A stretch of 64,000 nucleotides of DNA, taken from contig NC_068346.1 of the NCBI RefSeq assembly GCF_014633365.1, forward strand, positions 13,351,030 to 13,415,029. The letters are read 5' to 3'. This stretch comes from Diospyros lotus (taxonomy: Eukaryota; Streptophyta; Magnoliopsida; Ericales; Ebenaceae). The stretch's first letter is position 1. Each line of letters begins with the position of its first letter. The notes below the pieces were generated by a model. That model was given only the letters and a program-made list of their open reading frames with translations, ran no database searches and was not told the origin of the DNA. Shown here in pieces: positions 25,501 through 40,500 of the stretch. The translations under genes and the position numbers were made by a program.

Positions 25501-28500
25501 ATGCACACTTGTACTAATGCAAATCTCACCATCAACTCAGAGGAAGATGTGACATGCCTAAATCTCTAAAGTGTACCAATGTAAGAGAAAGATCACCCAA
25601 AAAAGCAAAAGCAAAAAATGTATTCAGAGGAGTTCAGATACCACGCAAGACCAAAAACAGAGTTGGTGGATTGCCATTTGTTGGATGTTGAACAACAAAT
25701 TCCTCAGGAACCTTACTGTAACAGAAAAAAAGGAAAAAGTGCCTGTAAATGACAGATTTTGAAATTCCAAATTTGTCAAATTCATTCCAAGAAACAATTT
25801 GATACCTTAGAGCTTCTGCACCCAAAATTTGCTCACGTGGAATCCACCCATCAATATTCATTAAATCTAACCAATGTCCCATAATATCCAAGGAAATATA
25901 TATATCCCACCGCCTATAGCATGGTAAAAAAAAAAATAAAAAAAAACACAAGCAATAATGGTGTGATAGAATTTAGAATATAATTTACATAAAACATTTA
26001 TCATATCAAAGCATGCAGTTAGCAAGTATGGAGATTAATACATATGCAATTGCAACTCAAATGGAGAAGTAACAAACAGCTAACCAGATCAATAGTTGAT
26101 GAAAACCTTCATCCCACAAAAATCCTCTTGGAAAGAATGGTCTGCTAGGTACAGCTGTATAAAGTTCTGCTGGCCAATATAAAATGTAGCTTTCCCCACT
26201 TTTGAGCTGCAAAGTATAATTGCCAACTATATGATTTTTCCAGATGTCAAATCACAGTTGTCAAGAACAAAAACTAGTAATTTTTCCCCATACAAGTAAA
26301 AGTATCAATACAGGTTAATCAAATAGAAAGAGCCCGAGTTTCATGTGGTCAAACTGGCCAAAATATTAGTAGCTATGAAGCACGGAAAGAGCTTAAATAC
26401 AAAAGATAAGCCCTTCTCTCCTTTTAGTGAATAGAATATAAGGATATTTGCCAGAGGTTTAACATTCCATAACTAAACGGTCTTGTAAAGGCATCCCTCA
26501 CATCCGACCAGAAACCCCTCATTAAAGATGCTGAACCCCTAATGTGAGATTCATATGTAACACCCAATACGCTGATATGACGCATGGCATTCACTAAAGA
26601 ATGGAAGTGTAGTTTGTGGGACCTTGATGACTGCATTGTGGTAATTATGAGTAAAGGTTTGACAATGATCAGAATATGGCATGCCCTAATTATTTACGGC
26701 ATGTGGAGATAGTCAGTAAGGCTCAGGAAAATAGACCCAAAGAGAAATTTTAAAGCCCCTAAAAGATATTAGAGAATGGGAAATGAGCTTGAGAAGCCAA
26801 GAGATTTTTATAGACGAAGAAATGGGCTTAAAAGGACTAACATAGGTCTATTGGTATTAAATAGGCCCAAAAAGAAATTTTAAGTTGGGTTTGCCTTAAA
26901 AATAAAAATAGTCCCAGTAGGCTGAAGTAGGTTCAAAGTATTTAAAAAGATAATTAGGAAAATAAGAATTAAAATTGGGTTGGGTCTAAAAATAGGACCA
27001 ACAGAATTAAAAGAGGTTAATGGGCCTAAAGCACAAAATTGAAAATAAAGATGCAATGGGCTTAAAATTAGGAATGACAATGGGACTTTGTTTGGATCAG
27101 GTACACCTTCCATTTCCCTTTTTTATTCATCGTCCCCGTCCCCGTCCCCGTCAGGTAACTTGCAATATAAAGCAACAACATAAAGAATGAAAATAAATTT
27201 GTTAAGGTAGTATTTCCATCTATCCTCCATGGTGGTTCTAAGGTGAAAGGAAGCTAGAATGCTGGGATTTTTGGGAACAGTTTTAGAATCTTGGCTTCTT
27301 TTTTTTTTTTCCTTTCGGTTTTGGGAGGAGGCGAGAATAGTTGAAGAAATGATACGTGCTACCAATTTCTTTCCACTTCAATGCTACCCAGGGTTTATTG
27401 TTCTTATCCAAATGCCATTGTTTCTTCTACATAGTTAAGCTGCAAGGGAAGAACAAAATTCTAGAGATAGCCAAAGAAATGTGATGGCTAAACATAAGGG
27501 AACTATAACTTTGCTCTCAGTAAGATTCATCCTGTAAAGGCAAAACAAACACAAGAAAGCAAGTTTTATTTTGAATTCAAACTAGTAATACGGGACTATA
27601 AATAATAGTGTCACACGGTGAACTTGGCCTTAGGAAATTTTTAACTTTCTTTTACTACTGTAACTTTTGTTTACTGCTGTTTTTTCTATTTTCTATTATA
27701 GAGTTTGTTAGCCTAGGGGAATCCACGTGAAGTGGTTATAGGTGGCAGCAGGTGGTTATAACCACAGCAACTGCAAGAATCTGCCCTTGGCGGATTGAAT
27801 ATATTCTCCCATCGATTCCTGAAAGAATTAATGAGAAAATATCAGAAGAATTCTCTCTCTCTTTCTTTCTGTTCTACGTTTTGTTCCTCTGAGAATGCCT
27901 TCCAATTCAAATCAGATTAGGAAGGTAAACATTGTTAGGCTTAGGCCGTGACAATATTGGCATTAGAGCGCGATTCTTGGCCAGAGTTTGCTGGAATCAA
28001 TGGTGGAAGGTACCCACATAAAGAATCTCTAGTCGCAGCTGTAGCAAGTCAACTCGACTATGACGGATTTCTAGAATAGAGTAGACCAATTGGAGTTCGG
28101 AGCCACCCAGAATCATGAGGCGATTGTAGCAATGGATCGTAAATTGGAGAGTTTCATGGAGGGATTGGAGCGGAGGTTAGATGGATCAATCAAAGGGTGC
28201 GAGAGGAACTAGGAGCTCAAATGTAGTAGTTCATGGTGATGTTCACTCGCCAGAACTCGATAAGAATATCTCCCGACTTTCCTCCTATGGAGAGGATTGA
28301 ACCTATTTTGCATGGAAATAGGATGAATAGGGGAAATGGCACCTCTGAAATTGAGGTGGATTTGGAGGAGGAATTGGAGGGATTGATGGATAGAGGAAGG
28401 GGTGGTCCTATCAACCATCAACATCCGGGGTTTCCCATGCCCCAGATGGAGATCCCAATGTTTGAAGGAACTAATCCTAGATGGTGGTTGAGGAAGTGCA

Positions 28501-31500
28501 GGATGTTTAATTGGCTTAATATATCGGAAGGACAAAGAGTGTCCTTAGCTACAACTTACTTCAATGACGTGGTTGATGCCTGGTTTCAGGGGTATATGCA
28601 AGTGAGAAGGAATTATACTTGGGAAGAGTTTTCAGAGAAATTGTGTGAACGATTTGGAGAAAGAAGTATGGTAGATGTCATAGAAGAATTTAACAAACTT
28701 AGGTAGATTGGGGATGTAGGATCTTATCAAAAACGGTTTGAAGAGTTGAGATCCCTCTCGTGATACACCACAACCCTCATCTCACGAAGGCTTATTTTGT
28801 GTCAAGTTACATGAGTGGTCTAAGCGAGGAGCTCAAGCCAATGGTTAAAATGATAAGGCCCCAAACAATGGAGTAGGCATCGGAAAGCGCCCGATTACAA
28901 GAGATGGTGGTGGAGGCCTTAATGAAGAAGCAAAAGTAGCAACAAAAAGGGGTGGTCTTAGGGACATCCAATCTGGGAGGCAAGAACTTTAACAAATAGG
29001 TGCTGAAGGGAAATACTGGAATGAAAAATGGGGTTGGATCAAGCACCTCATCCTATGGAGGGAAATTGGGAGAACAAAGGAGACTTGCTGGCCTATGTGT
29101 TAAAACTGAAGCCCAATTACTCACTCAATATTCACCGAATCAATCACAATACATGCACAAAATAGAAAGTAAAAAAAAAATCGACAGAATTAAAATAGAA
29201 CAGAAAATCAAACCACAAGTCTTTGCACGCTGATTTACCCTAGTTCATGCCATAGAAATGACACTACATCCAGTAACTCCACCGAGAGAACAATTCACTA
29301 ATGAATGTAGGAAATCTGTACAAGAATCACTAGCCTTCTCTTTACACTCGAGTACAATTCTCTTCAAAAGGACTCCAAGAACTATATTGATCATAGCTCT
29401 CTCTCTTTTCTCATTGCACTTGAACAAGAGAATAAAATTGACGCAGCGTGTAGCGCGTGTGAAAAAAACATACCAAAATAAACCCTTGAAAGAACAAACT
29501 TCAATAGCCCAAACTTGGTTTTCAAGAAGATGCAAAAACAAAATTGTTTTGCTAAGAAAACCCAAATAGGTTGCTGAAATTTGATTGAGAAAAAGTTGAT
29601 TACAAACTCTAGATTCTAGGCATATTTATAATGTTTGGCTAATCCAAATCCATCTAATATTTGTAATTAAAATTCAACTAGAATTCTAATAAAAATAAAT
29701 CCTAAGTAAAAGTCAACTAGAATCCTAATAAAAATAAAACCCTAATCAAACATGAAGTAAAATCCTAAATCAAGTAGAAACATGAAGTATAATCCTAAAT
29801 CAAATAGAATCATGAAATAGAATCCTAAATTAAGTAGAAACATAAAGTAGAATCCTAAATCAAGTAGAATTCTAAAACTTAAGAAGTATTAAAATACTAT
29901 TCTGGTGCCACTATTCCGGTGTGATTGGCTCGGCCTTGGCTTGGGCCAGGGTCTTGATCATGTCCGCATCATTCACCTCTACTTGAGAAAAATTCGTCCT
30001 CGAATTATGATCCGGGTAGAACAAAACCATGTCCGACAAGTACAAAGAGATATTAGCCACATTGAATGTTTGGAAATACCCATATAATTAGGCAAATCCA
30101 CAATATAGGCATTATCATTGGTCTTCTTTGTAATCTTGTAAGGACCATACTTCTTTGACTTGAACTTGTTTTGCTTTTCTGCTGGAATCCGTTCTTTCTT
30201 CAAGAGTATCATGACTTCATCTTCAACCTCAAATACCTTGTACTTTCTATGCTTGTCAGTTGTCGCCTTGTACTTCTTATTTGTGCAACTTTTGCTTGGC
30301 ATCTTCTTGAACTGCTTGAAAATTTCTGCTAAGGGAACATAAGCAAAGACATTCCTTCCCCTCCTATCTTCGTTGGCATGGGTCCAACCATTACCATGTT
30401 TGTTGCCCTCTCTGCCTCTATTGTATTATTATTGTTAGATTGAGGACGTTGAACCTTCCATCTTGAGCGCTTCTCTAATTTGGTAGATCTTATCATAGGT
30501 CCTTCTCCTCTCATTAGTTTTCTTGATTTTGACTTCTCAATAGATTCCGAATTCATCCATAGATTTTTCTTGCCTGGTGAAGCATTCCTTTGCAATTGTT
30601 TCGAATAGAGGCTTATTCCATAACTACCAGCAGTCACTCCATCACTTAAAATATTGATGCTTGAATCCTCCTTTGGTCTAAGCACATGATCAGCTATAGC
30701 AACAGCTGCTACAACATTCTTAGTTTTAGAATCTAATTTCAAATTTGTCAACTGAAAAAAATGAATAGTCTTTTAATCTTATTCAATCAAGAAGCACACG
30801 AGTACAATAAATAACAATCATCTTCCTGCTAATTTTAGGAAGATTCTAATTGCTATACAAGAACCTATTTTTAGAAACTATAAATAAAGAAACAAAAGGC
30901 TATATACAAATTTACATTCCTACTTTAGATGATCCTATCCTAGGCACAAGATCAACTAAGAATAGAAAGATATAAGAGACTAATTGATTGACTAAAAGAA
31001 CAGCCAATCATAATCCTTAGATATCGACTGAATTAGGAAGCTTCCATTCCTTGCTGCTGCCTTGCATTAAATACTCGCTAACACTCCCCCTCAAGATTGG
31101 AATGGATATCATCCATCCTAATCTTGCTAGAAAGTCTTCGAAATACCATTGGAGGTAATCCCTTTGTAAGAACATCCGCTACTTGATCACCAGAGGAGAC
31201 ATAAGGAGTGCAAATCAAACCATTGTCCAATTTTTCTTTGATAAAATGTCTGTCCACTTCAATATGCTTGGTTCTGTCGTGTTGAACTGGGTTGTGGGCT
31301 ATACTGATCGCAGATTTGTTATCACAATAGAGTTTCATAGGACCTTGCCATTGAATTCTTAAGTCCTCCAAAATAATTTTTAGCCATAACAGCTCACAAA
31401 TACCCAAAGCCATAGACCAGAATTCTGCCTCAGCGCTAGATCGGGCTACAACATTCTGTTTTTTACTCTATGTCACAATATTCCCTCCTAGGAAAGTGCA

Positions 31501-34500
31501 ATAACCTGAAGTTGATCTTCTATCCACCATTGAACCTGCATAGTTTGCATCAGTATAACTTCAAGAGTCAAATCATCACCTTTTTTAAACAGAATTCCCT
31601 TGCCAGGCGCTCCTTTAAGATAGTGAAGTATCCTATAAACTGCTTTCAAATGAGGTTCTCTCGGACTGTGCATAAATTGACTGACTACTCCAACCGCATA
31701 GGCGATGTCTGGCCTAGTGTGAGCTAAGTAGATGAGTTTCCCAACCAGCCTTTGATAAGACCCTATATCCACTGCATTTTCTCCTAGAGCTTCTCCTAAC
31801 TTGTGATTTGGATCAATTGGGGTGTCCACAGCTTTGCATCCCAGCATCCCTATTTCATTTAATAAGTCGATGATATATTTTTGCTGAGAGATAAAGATAC
31901 ATTTTTTCGAATGAGCCACTTCTATACCCAAGAAATACTTTAGTCTCCCTAGGTCTTTAATTTCAAACTCTTGAATTAGACATTCTCGCAGCCATTGCAT
32001 TTCAGTTTCATCACTCCCTGTAACCACAATATCATCAACATAAACAATAAGTATAGTGACTCCCCCTGAAACCGAATGCTTCACAAATAGAGTATGATCT
32101 CCTTGGCTTTGCTTGAACCCTTGAGCAACCATTGCTTTTGTAAAACGACCAAACCATGCACGTGGTGATTGTTTCAAGCCATATAGGGCTTTATTCAACC
32201 TACACACCTTCTTTCCTGATTAGGAAGCTCATATCCCGGAGGAATGTCCATGTACACTTCCTCTTCAAGGTCCCCATGTAAAAAGGCATTTTTGACATCA
32301 TATTGGTATAATTTCCAGCCAAGGTTAATTGCTAAGGATAGAAGGACCCGAACTGTATTTAATTTCACAACAGGAGCAAAGGTGTCTAAATAATCAATAC
32401 CATATACCTGAGTATACCCTTTGGCCACTAATCTGGCCTTATAGCTGTCTAGGGAGCCATCAGCTTTGTACTTGACAGTATAAATCCACCGGCAGCCTAC
32501 AGGGTGCTTTCCTTCAGGTAGATCAACAATTTTCCAGGTCTGGTTTTTCTGTAGGGCTGTCATCTCTGCTTCCATGGCTTCTCTCCACTACTTATGTCCT
32601 ATTGCTTCAGAAAACGTCTTTGGAACAAAGGTAGTATGCAGGGTAGTGAGAAAAGCTTTGTGAGGAGAGGATAATTTTGAATAGGAAAGAAACAAATGTA
32701 ATGGATGTTTGGTGCAGGCTCTAGTTCCCTTGCGAAGAGCAATAGGCCAATTCAAATCATTAGGGAGATCGGCAGATTCAAGGGTCACAAGATTGGGACT
32801 TTCAGGGTTGTTGTTAACAGCAGTTGGAGGTTCCGTGAGGATGTTACCTGAGGTTGAGTTGATAGAATCAGTAGCTCGGTCATCTGCAAGAGTAGGCTCT
32901 GTGGAGGAGGATGCTGGATCTGATATAGGAATTTCAGCACCTTTTCTTCTTGAGTAAACCTGTAATGGCCGAGGGGATTTCGGGAATGATTCTGTCACTC
33001 CTGTTTTCTGGGTGCTCTCTGGCTTAGCAGCCGGTAAAGGAAACAAAGGTTGATTCGGGCAAGTAGGAGTAGGAACCATAGACTTATTTGGGTCAAGAGA
33101 TGAATGATTGGATTGATGGAAACAGGACTCTTCTTCTGTAAAGGTGACATCGGCTGACACAAAGAATTTTTTTGTAGGAGGGTGATAACACTTGTAACCT
33201 TTTTGAGTGGCTGAGTACCCAATAAATATACATTTTACAGCTCTTGGGTCTAGCTTACCCCTGCTAACGGAAGGAATATGAACAAAGGCACTACACCCGA
33301 ACACCCTACGCTGCAGACTTGGACTGATCATACAACAATCAGGGAATGACTTAGTGAGCAATTGGATTGGACTACAAAACCCCAGAAGCTGAGATGGTAA
33401 GCGGTTGATAAGGAATGTGGCTGTTAGAGCAGCTTCTCCCCAATAATGTTTGGGAACATTATGATGAAAGAGAAGTGCTCAAGTAACATTTAGAATGTGC
33501 CCAATTTTCCTTTCAGCCACCCCATTTTGTTGGGGAGTGTAGGGACAAGATGATTCATGTATGACTCCCTGTTTTAGGAAAAAATCAGATAGGGAATGAC
33601 TGAAAAAATCTCTAGCATTATCTGATCTAATCCTCTTAATGCTCACTCCAAACTGATTTTTAATCATGTTGAAGAATGTGGGAATCACATTACTTACATC
33701 AGCCTTAGTTTTTAAAAGATATAGCCATGAGGTTCGAGTATAATCATCAATAAACACTACAAACCACTTTGCTCTAGAGATATTAGACATAGATGAGGGA
33801 CCCCAGATGTCACTATGAATAAGGGAAAAAGGTGAACAAGACCTTTTATTTGAGGAAGTAAACGTGGATCTCCGATGCTTAGCCATTTCACATACAGAAC
33901 AATGAAAGACAGCAGTACTTAGACCCTTGAATAAATCTGGAAACATGTTTTTGAGAAGGAAAAAAGATGGATGACCTAATCTGTAGTGATGTAACCACAG
34001 TTGGTTTTTATTAGACTGAGCTAAACATGATATGATCTGATCTTTCCCTTGTCCTCCCTGCTCTCTAGGTTCCTCAAAAAGAAATAGGCCTGCTTTCTCT
34101 TTAGCAAGTCCAATCCTCCTCCTAGTGCCTTGCTCCTACATCTCGCAATGGGTTGCACAAAATATGATATTGCAATTAGAGTCTGAAACAAGTTTATGAA
34201 CAGATATTAGGTTAGCAAAAAGTTTGGGAACGTGCAACACATTTTTAAGGGTGGGGTGCCGACTAAGAATCACATCACCTTGGCCTGCCACAGTGGTTGA
34301 AGAACCATCTGCTAAGGTGATTTTTCTGGAACTAGGACAAGGAATATAAGAACTGAAATGGGTTGAAATTGGTGTCATGTGATCAGTGGCACTAGAATCT
34401 AAGATCCATGAGGTAGGGGAATTATTTTCTGAAGCATATAGGCTATAAGATATGGTAGAGATACCTGTGAGAGCAAGAGGGGCTACACCCTCAGTTTCTG

Positions 34501-37500
34501 TACCTTTTCCGAGGGATTCCAATAGTTTTCTCAGCTTCTCAATTTCCATTTGATTCAGCTCTGGGACATTTTCTTGCTCGGGTTCCTTTTGATTTTGAGG
34601 CTGTGGCTGGCTGCCATATACACCTGGCCAGAATTCTTCCCTGAAGATCCTCCCTTATTAGGCCGCCCATGAAGTTTCCAACATTTCTCTATGGTGTGCC
34701 TAGGCTTTTTGCAATAGGTGCACCATAGGTTATCTCTATCAAAGGGCTTCTTCTCATCCTTTCCTTTGTTTTGGGCCTGAACTTTTAGAGACAATAGAGC
34801 CGAAGTTTCTATTGGATTGGTTTCTAACATAACACCTCTCATTCCTTCTTTTGCCCGAACTATAGAAATAACTTCATTGAGGGACGATAAATCTTCTTTT
34901 CCAAGAATCTGAATTCTCACAGCATCAAAATCAGTATTTAGCCCAGCTAGAAGATCATATATCCTTTCCTTTTCAACAAATCTCTTGTGTAATGCAGCAT
35001 CTTCGCTGCATGTCATCTTTAGACACTGGTAATGGTCTAATTCCTGCCACATAGTTTGCAGAAGATAGGCATATTCTGTGATTGATCTAGTACCTTGCTC
35101 TGTTGCTGCCACTTTAGTTTGGATCTCATAGATCTGGGCAGCATCTTTGATCTTGGAATATGTCAACTTGATAGCCTCCCAAATCTCCCTTGACGTCGAT
35201 AGGAACATCACCGTGTCGCTGATTTCAAGGACCATAGAATTCCATAACCATGACATTATTAAAGAGTCTTCTTTGTTCCATGTAACAAACCTTGGGTCAT
35301 CGGTCTTAGGGCCAGTCCCTTCTAGGTGACTAAGCCTCCCTTTGCCCTTAAGAATGGTCCGAACCAATTGAGACCACTTCAAATAATTCTTACCATTTAA
35401 AAGGTAAGCTATCTGAAGGCTTGGCAGATCCCCACTGGTATTTCCGCCATTGTTGCTGGTCATTGAAGGTTCAGCCACTCTCGTATTGCTGGAATCGGTA
35501 GTCTCAAGGGTTTGAGTACTAGACATGATTCAAGCTGGACTAAAGAAAGGAGGAAGGGATCAAGTTGAACCAAGGAGGAAACGGCCACAATAGTTTCACA
35601 GATCGGAAAGCTATTGTCTTGGCTCTGATACCATGTCAACTAAAAAAATGAATAGTCTTTTAATCTTATTCAATCAAGAAGCACACGAGTACAATAAATA
35701 ACAATCATCTTCCTGCTAATTTTAGGAAGATTCTAACTGCTATACAAGAACCTATTTTTAGAAACTATAAATAAAGAAACAAAAGGCTATATATAGATTT
35801 ACATTCCTACTTTAGATGATCCTATCCTAGGCACAAGATCAACTAAGAATAGAAAGATATAAGAGACTAATTAATTGACTAAAAGAACAGCCAATCATAA
35901 TCCTTAGATATCGGCTGAATTAGGAAGCTTCCATTCCTTGCTGCTGCCTTACATTAAATACTCGCTAACAAAATTAATACCGAAAGTAGTTGCACTACCC
36001 GAGTTAACTAGACTGGGAGATCTAACACCCCTATCCACAAAGAGACTCATTTGACCATCTTGCTTTTGCAATCGCAAATGTGAATATATTCCTATTGCCT
36101 TCAATTCAACCATGACAGAGCCTGAATGAACTGTAGAAGGATCTACTATCATGGCCTCCATCTCCTTTATAGTCACAAGTCGATCAAAAAAAACACCGCC
36201 ATCCTTGGATTGCAAGCAATGCCTAAGCCCGAGACTAGAAAATATCCCAATATGAGTCAATAACCTTGGAGTTTCTGTCATGTTAGCAGCATAAATCAAA
36301 CCTGAGTTTGCGAACGTTGAGGTTGCTGGGACAACATAATGTTTGACATCAAGCTCCAAACTCAACGAAAAACCATTCTTTAGTTTATACTCATCGTTTC
36401 CCCAATGGTTGTGTTGCTGCGCATTCCTCCTAACCCCTTTACCACTAGGGTTGGCTATCATATGACCAAGATCATCCTCATCGTCGCTATCATCTATCAT
36501 TGGTCTTCTAGGATTAATGAGGACAGGATTAATGGCTGGTCTTCCTGGTTTAACATAGTCGGCTTGATTCACACCATTAGTTCGGTTCCGATTATCCTTA
36601 ACTCGTTGTAAAACGCCCAATTGGTTGCGGATTCGCTCCAATTGATGCTCCATTGTACGAGTTATTTCCCGTTGTTCTTCTATTGCTCTCCAAACCACGG
36701 GCAACCCCCGATCACTGTCACGAGGCTGGTTGCTACCGTTACCTTCAAAATTGGCCATTTGATTGGTTGATGAACCGCTCTGATACCACCTGATGCAGCA
36801 TGTAGCGCGTGTGTGAAAAAAACACACCAAAATAAACCCTTGAAAGAGCAAACTTCAATGGCCGAAGCTTAGATTTGAAGAAAACGCAAAAACAAGACTG
36901 TTTTGCTAAGAAAACCCAAATAGGTTGCTGAAATTTGATTAAGAAAAACTTGATTACAAACTCTAGATTCTAGGCATATTTATAATGTTTGGCTAATCCA
37001 AATCCATTCAATATTTGTAATTAAAATTCAACTAGAATCCTAATAAAAATAAATCCTAAGTAAAATTCAATTAGAATCCTAATAAAAATAAAACTCTAAT
37101 CAAACATGAAGTAGAATCCTAAATCAAGTAGAATCATGAAGTAGAATCCTAAATCAAATAGAATCATGAAGTAGAATCCTAAATCAAGTAGAATTCTAAA
37201 ACTTAAGAAGTATTAAAATACTGTTCTGGTGCTACAGTTCCGGTGTTTATTAGCTTGGCCTTGGCTTGGGCCAGGTCTTGATCAATGTCCGTATAAAAAA
37301 TGATAAAATGATTGATGATCATAACAGGTCCCCTTGACCTCCTATTTATAAACTAAAAGGGCAGACCTTCCTAGGGAACATAATCGACTATTACAAAGTC
37401 TAAATTACCCCAAACATTTACAGTTAATTACAAATTGTATCTTGCACTCTAACTACCACGCGATCATCATCATAGTCTCCTTAGATTTCTTCTAAACTTC

Positions 37501-40500
37501 CAGCATAATAACTCGAGCAAAACATTAACAAATCTCCACCATTTTGCCTCGAGTAAACCTAGAACTTTACCATTCTTGTTCTGCTCTCACCTAAAAAATG
37601 ATCAATCAAACAACATAAAACTATAACAACCTTAAACAATGATGTAATTTGGACATGGGAACAACTTTAGTGAACATGTCAGCTACATTATCATTTCCTG
37701 CAACTTTAATAAGATCAATCTCCTTCTCAAGAATTTCTCTTATAAAATGGTACATAATGTCAATATGTTTAGTTCTCTCATGGTGGCTTTGATTTTTAGC
37801 CAAGTGTATAGCACTTTAGTTGTCGCACTTTAGAATAACCTTCACATTATTTCCTAGGAGCTCAATAACCAAACCTTTCAACCACAATGACTCTTTAACA
37901 GCTTCGGTTACAGCTATATATTCTAATTCAGTGGTTGATAGTGCCACAACTGGTTAAAGGTTAGTCTTCCAACTAATTGTAGAGTTCCATAATTGAAACA
38001 CATAGCCGGTGGTAGATCTTCTCCTATCTAGGTCTGATGCATAATCTGCATCAATATAACATATAATGTTAGATTTTTCTAATTTCTTAACTCCACCATA
38101 AACTAAAACTTTATTAATTGACCCCTTCAAGTATCTGAACACCCACTTTACAACTGTCAATGTCCCTTCCCCGGATTAGCCATGAATCTACTTACCACAC
38201 TCATGGCATGGGCTAAGTCCAGCCTAGAACACACCATAGCATACATAAGACTACTAACAGCATTAGAATAGGGAATTCTCTCCATTTCTTTTAAGTTCTC
38301 TTCATTCGATGGAGATTGGGCATGCAATAACTTGAAATGTTGTGCAAAGGGTATATTTACTACTTTTGCATCCAACATATGAAATTTCCTTATGATTTTC
38401 TCTAGATAGGCTTTTGGGATAGCTGAAGGATTTTGTTATGTCTATCCCTAGTAATTTCCATTCCTAAAATTTTCTTAGCCTCACGTAGCTCTTTCATTTC
38501 AAAGGCTGACCTAAGTTTTAGCTTTAGACTTTGGATTCCACCTGGTGAATGACTTGCTATAAGCATGTCATCAACATATAACAAGAGGTAGATTGCTACT
38601 TTAGAGGAAACATGCCAAGTAGACACAACAATCAAATGAGCTTCTTATAAACCCTTGACTTATCATAAAAGAATCAAATTTCTTGTACCACTGCTTAGGA
38701 GATTGTTTTAGTCCATATAGAGACTTTTTCAACAAACAAATCTTGTCGTCTTTTCCCCTAATTTCAAAACCTCTAGGCTGATCCATTAGAATTTCTTCTT
38801 CTAACTCGCCATGGAGAAATGCGGGGGTAACATCCATTTGCTCTAGGCAAAGGTCTAGATGGGCTGTCATAGCTAGCAGGATTCTTATGGAAGTGTGTGT
38901 CACAACCAGAGAGAACACTTCGTTGAAATCTACCCCTGCTACTTGGGTAAAGCCCCTTGCTACTAGCTTAGCTTTATACCTAGGCTTAAGGCTATCTCTA
39001 GCTCCTTTTACCTTAAACAACCACCTACAACCTACTATTCTTTTTCCCAAGGATCTATCTACTAACACCCAAGTCTCATTCTTTCTCAAAGATTCCATCT
39101 TAGTTTCCATGGCAGCTATTTCTGAGATTCCTTTGAGTTTATAGCCTCTTCATAGGATTGAGGCTCTTCTCCGGCCATCTTATCTACACTTAGCAATGCA
39201 TATGCTACCAGATTAGAGAAACCATATCTCACTAGTGGCTTACTGATTCTTCTTTGCCTACATTATATCTTTCTTCAATTAAATCTCCTATTGTACTTGA
39301 TGAACCAGCATTGTCCATGTGTTGTTCTTCAACATAACTTGATGAATCCCTCATATCTATAGATCTGTTAAGGTTATTTAGGTTTGAGGATCCTTCACCT
39401 GCACTTGGCTGGTCCTGAATAGGTTCCAAGGGAGTATTGTATACAACAACATCATCCTGTTGTTGTTCAAAGTTTACAGCTTTTGCCTTCCCTTTCCTAT
39501 CCTTATTCTCCTTGTCTTGATCAATAAATGAATTCTCATCAAAGGTTACATCTCTACTTACCATGGTTATAGGCATTTCTTCTTCTAAATTCCACAACTT
39601 ATACCCCTTAACCCCTAATGGATAACCGATAAACACACACTTCTTAGCCCTAGGTTCTAATTTACCTTGTTTTACATGAGCATAAGCTATACACCCACAC
39701 ACCCTATTGATATGCATTAATATTTCCTGTAAATATTCCTTGTAATTAGCTGATTACTTGTTGTATTTAAATGATACTACTTGTTATATTTAGATAAGTC
39801 AATCCCTAAAATTAAGGGAGTTGATTGAGTTTCTTGTAACTATATATAATCAAGAAGATTGTGAGTGATTCACACGCCATATTACGCACCAAATATCCTC
39901 TTCTAACTTGGTATCAGAGTTGGTTTGTTTTGGGGCTGTAAAATCCCCAACAGCCAATCTCCCTCATCTCTCACGCATGACTAGCCTCTGTCTAAGGCTA
40001 GATTTGCTATCCAAACACCTTCAACTGTCCAAGTGAAGGTCTCAGTTGTCTACCCTAGTGATTCTGACCGACTGACCCACCGAAGTCTTGTCGCCAAAAA
40101 TCCCTCCACGCGCCTCCTCTCTTGTCAGTGCGTGAGAGCCACGCACCACCTTCCCATTGCCGAAACGCCACGCTACTGGTCCCATATGACTCATCAACAC
40201 CTCCTAGTCCTCTTCCAAGGGTCAGATCTCCAATCGCAGGTCTCTATCTTCGTGGGTCAGATCTCCATCATCTCCTACAATGGCTTCCGCATCAGAAACT
40301 TCGTCAATCACTTCTGAAACACCAAAGAAGGGACTCATTTCCTTTTCCTTCTCTGGTAATCCCACTATAACATAAAAAAAAACTCAATGGAAAGAATTTC
40401 TTAGATTGGCATGCTGCTGTTGATATTTGGTTTTTGGGCTAGGGACTCTCTAAAAACCTTACTAAGCAGGCGAAAGACATTCCTAATAATGAGAGAGAAC

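Larger units (their letters stand above)
30746..35970 (-). mobile_element. Copia-A: complete-length Ty1/copia element with TSD aaatt
   Basis: LTRs are 30746-31083 and 35634-35970. They are nearly identical (I count roughly eight differences by eye), with TG...CA ends and aaatt duplicated at 30741-30745 and 35971-35975. On the minus strand the 5' LTR is followed at once by the primer site TGGTATCAGAGCC. Internal order is gag, protease, integrase, RT, RNase H, as in Ty1/copia. The high LTR identity points to a fairly recent insertion into Gypsy-A. Confidence 0.95.
29439..37296 (-). mobile_element. Gypsy-A: LTR element without visible polymerase, split by Copia-A
   Basis: LTRs lie at 29439-29971 (3') and 36791-37296 (5'). 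They share long near-identical stretches and on the minus strand run TGATGCGG...GCATCA, allowing a few changes. Flanking aaaat is duplicated. The primer site next to the 5' LTR reads ggtggtatcagagcgg on the minus strand. Without Copia-A the element is about 2.6 kb. It codes only a 399-codon ORF (gag-like start plus an unrecognised part) and an integrase C-terminal scrap. Protease, reverse transcriptase and RNase H are missing, so it must have been mobilised by another element. Confidence 0.85.

Noticed and set aside
28209..28535. Minus-strand frame of 108 codons
   Set aside because: Antisense to the Gypsy-B gag core, which has recognisable motifs on plus.
29245..29569. Open frames on both strands near the Copia-B LTR
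   Set aside because: They span LTR sequence and the Gypsy-A boundary; no protein family likeness.
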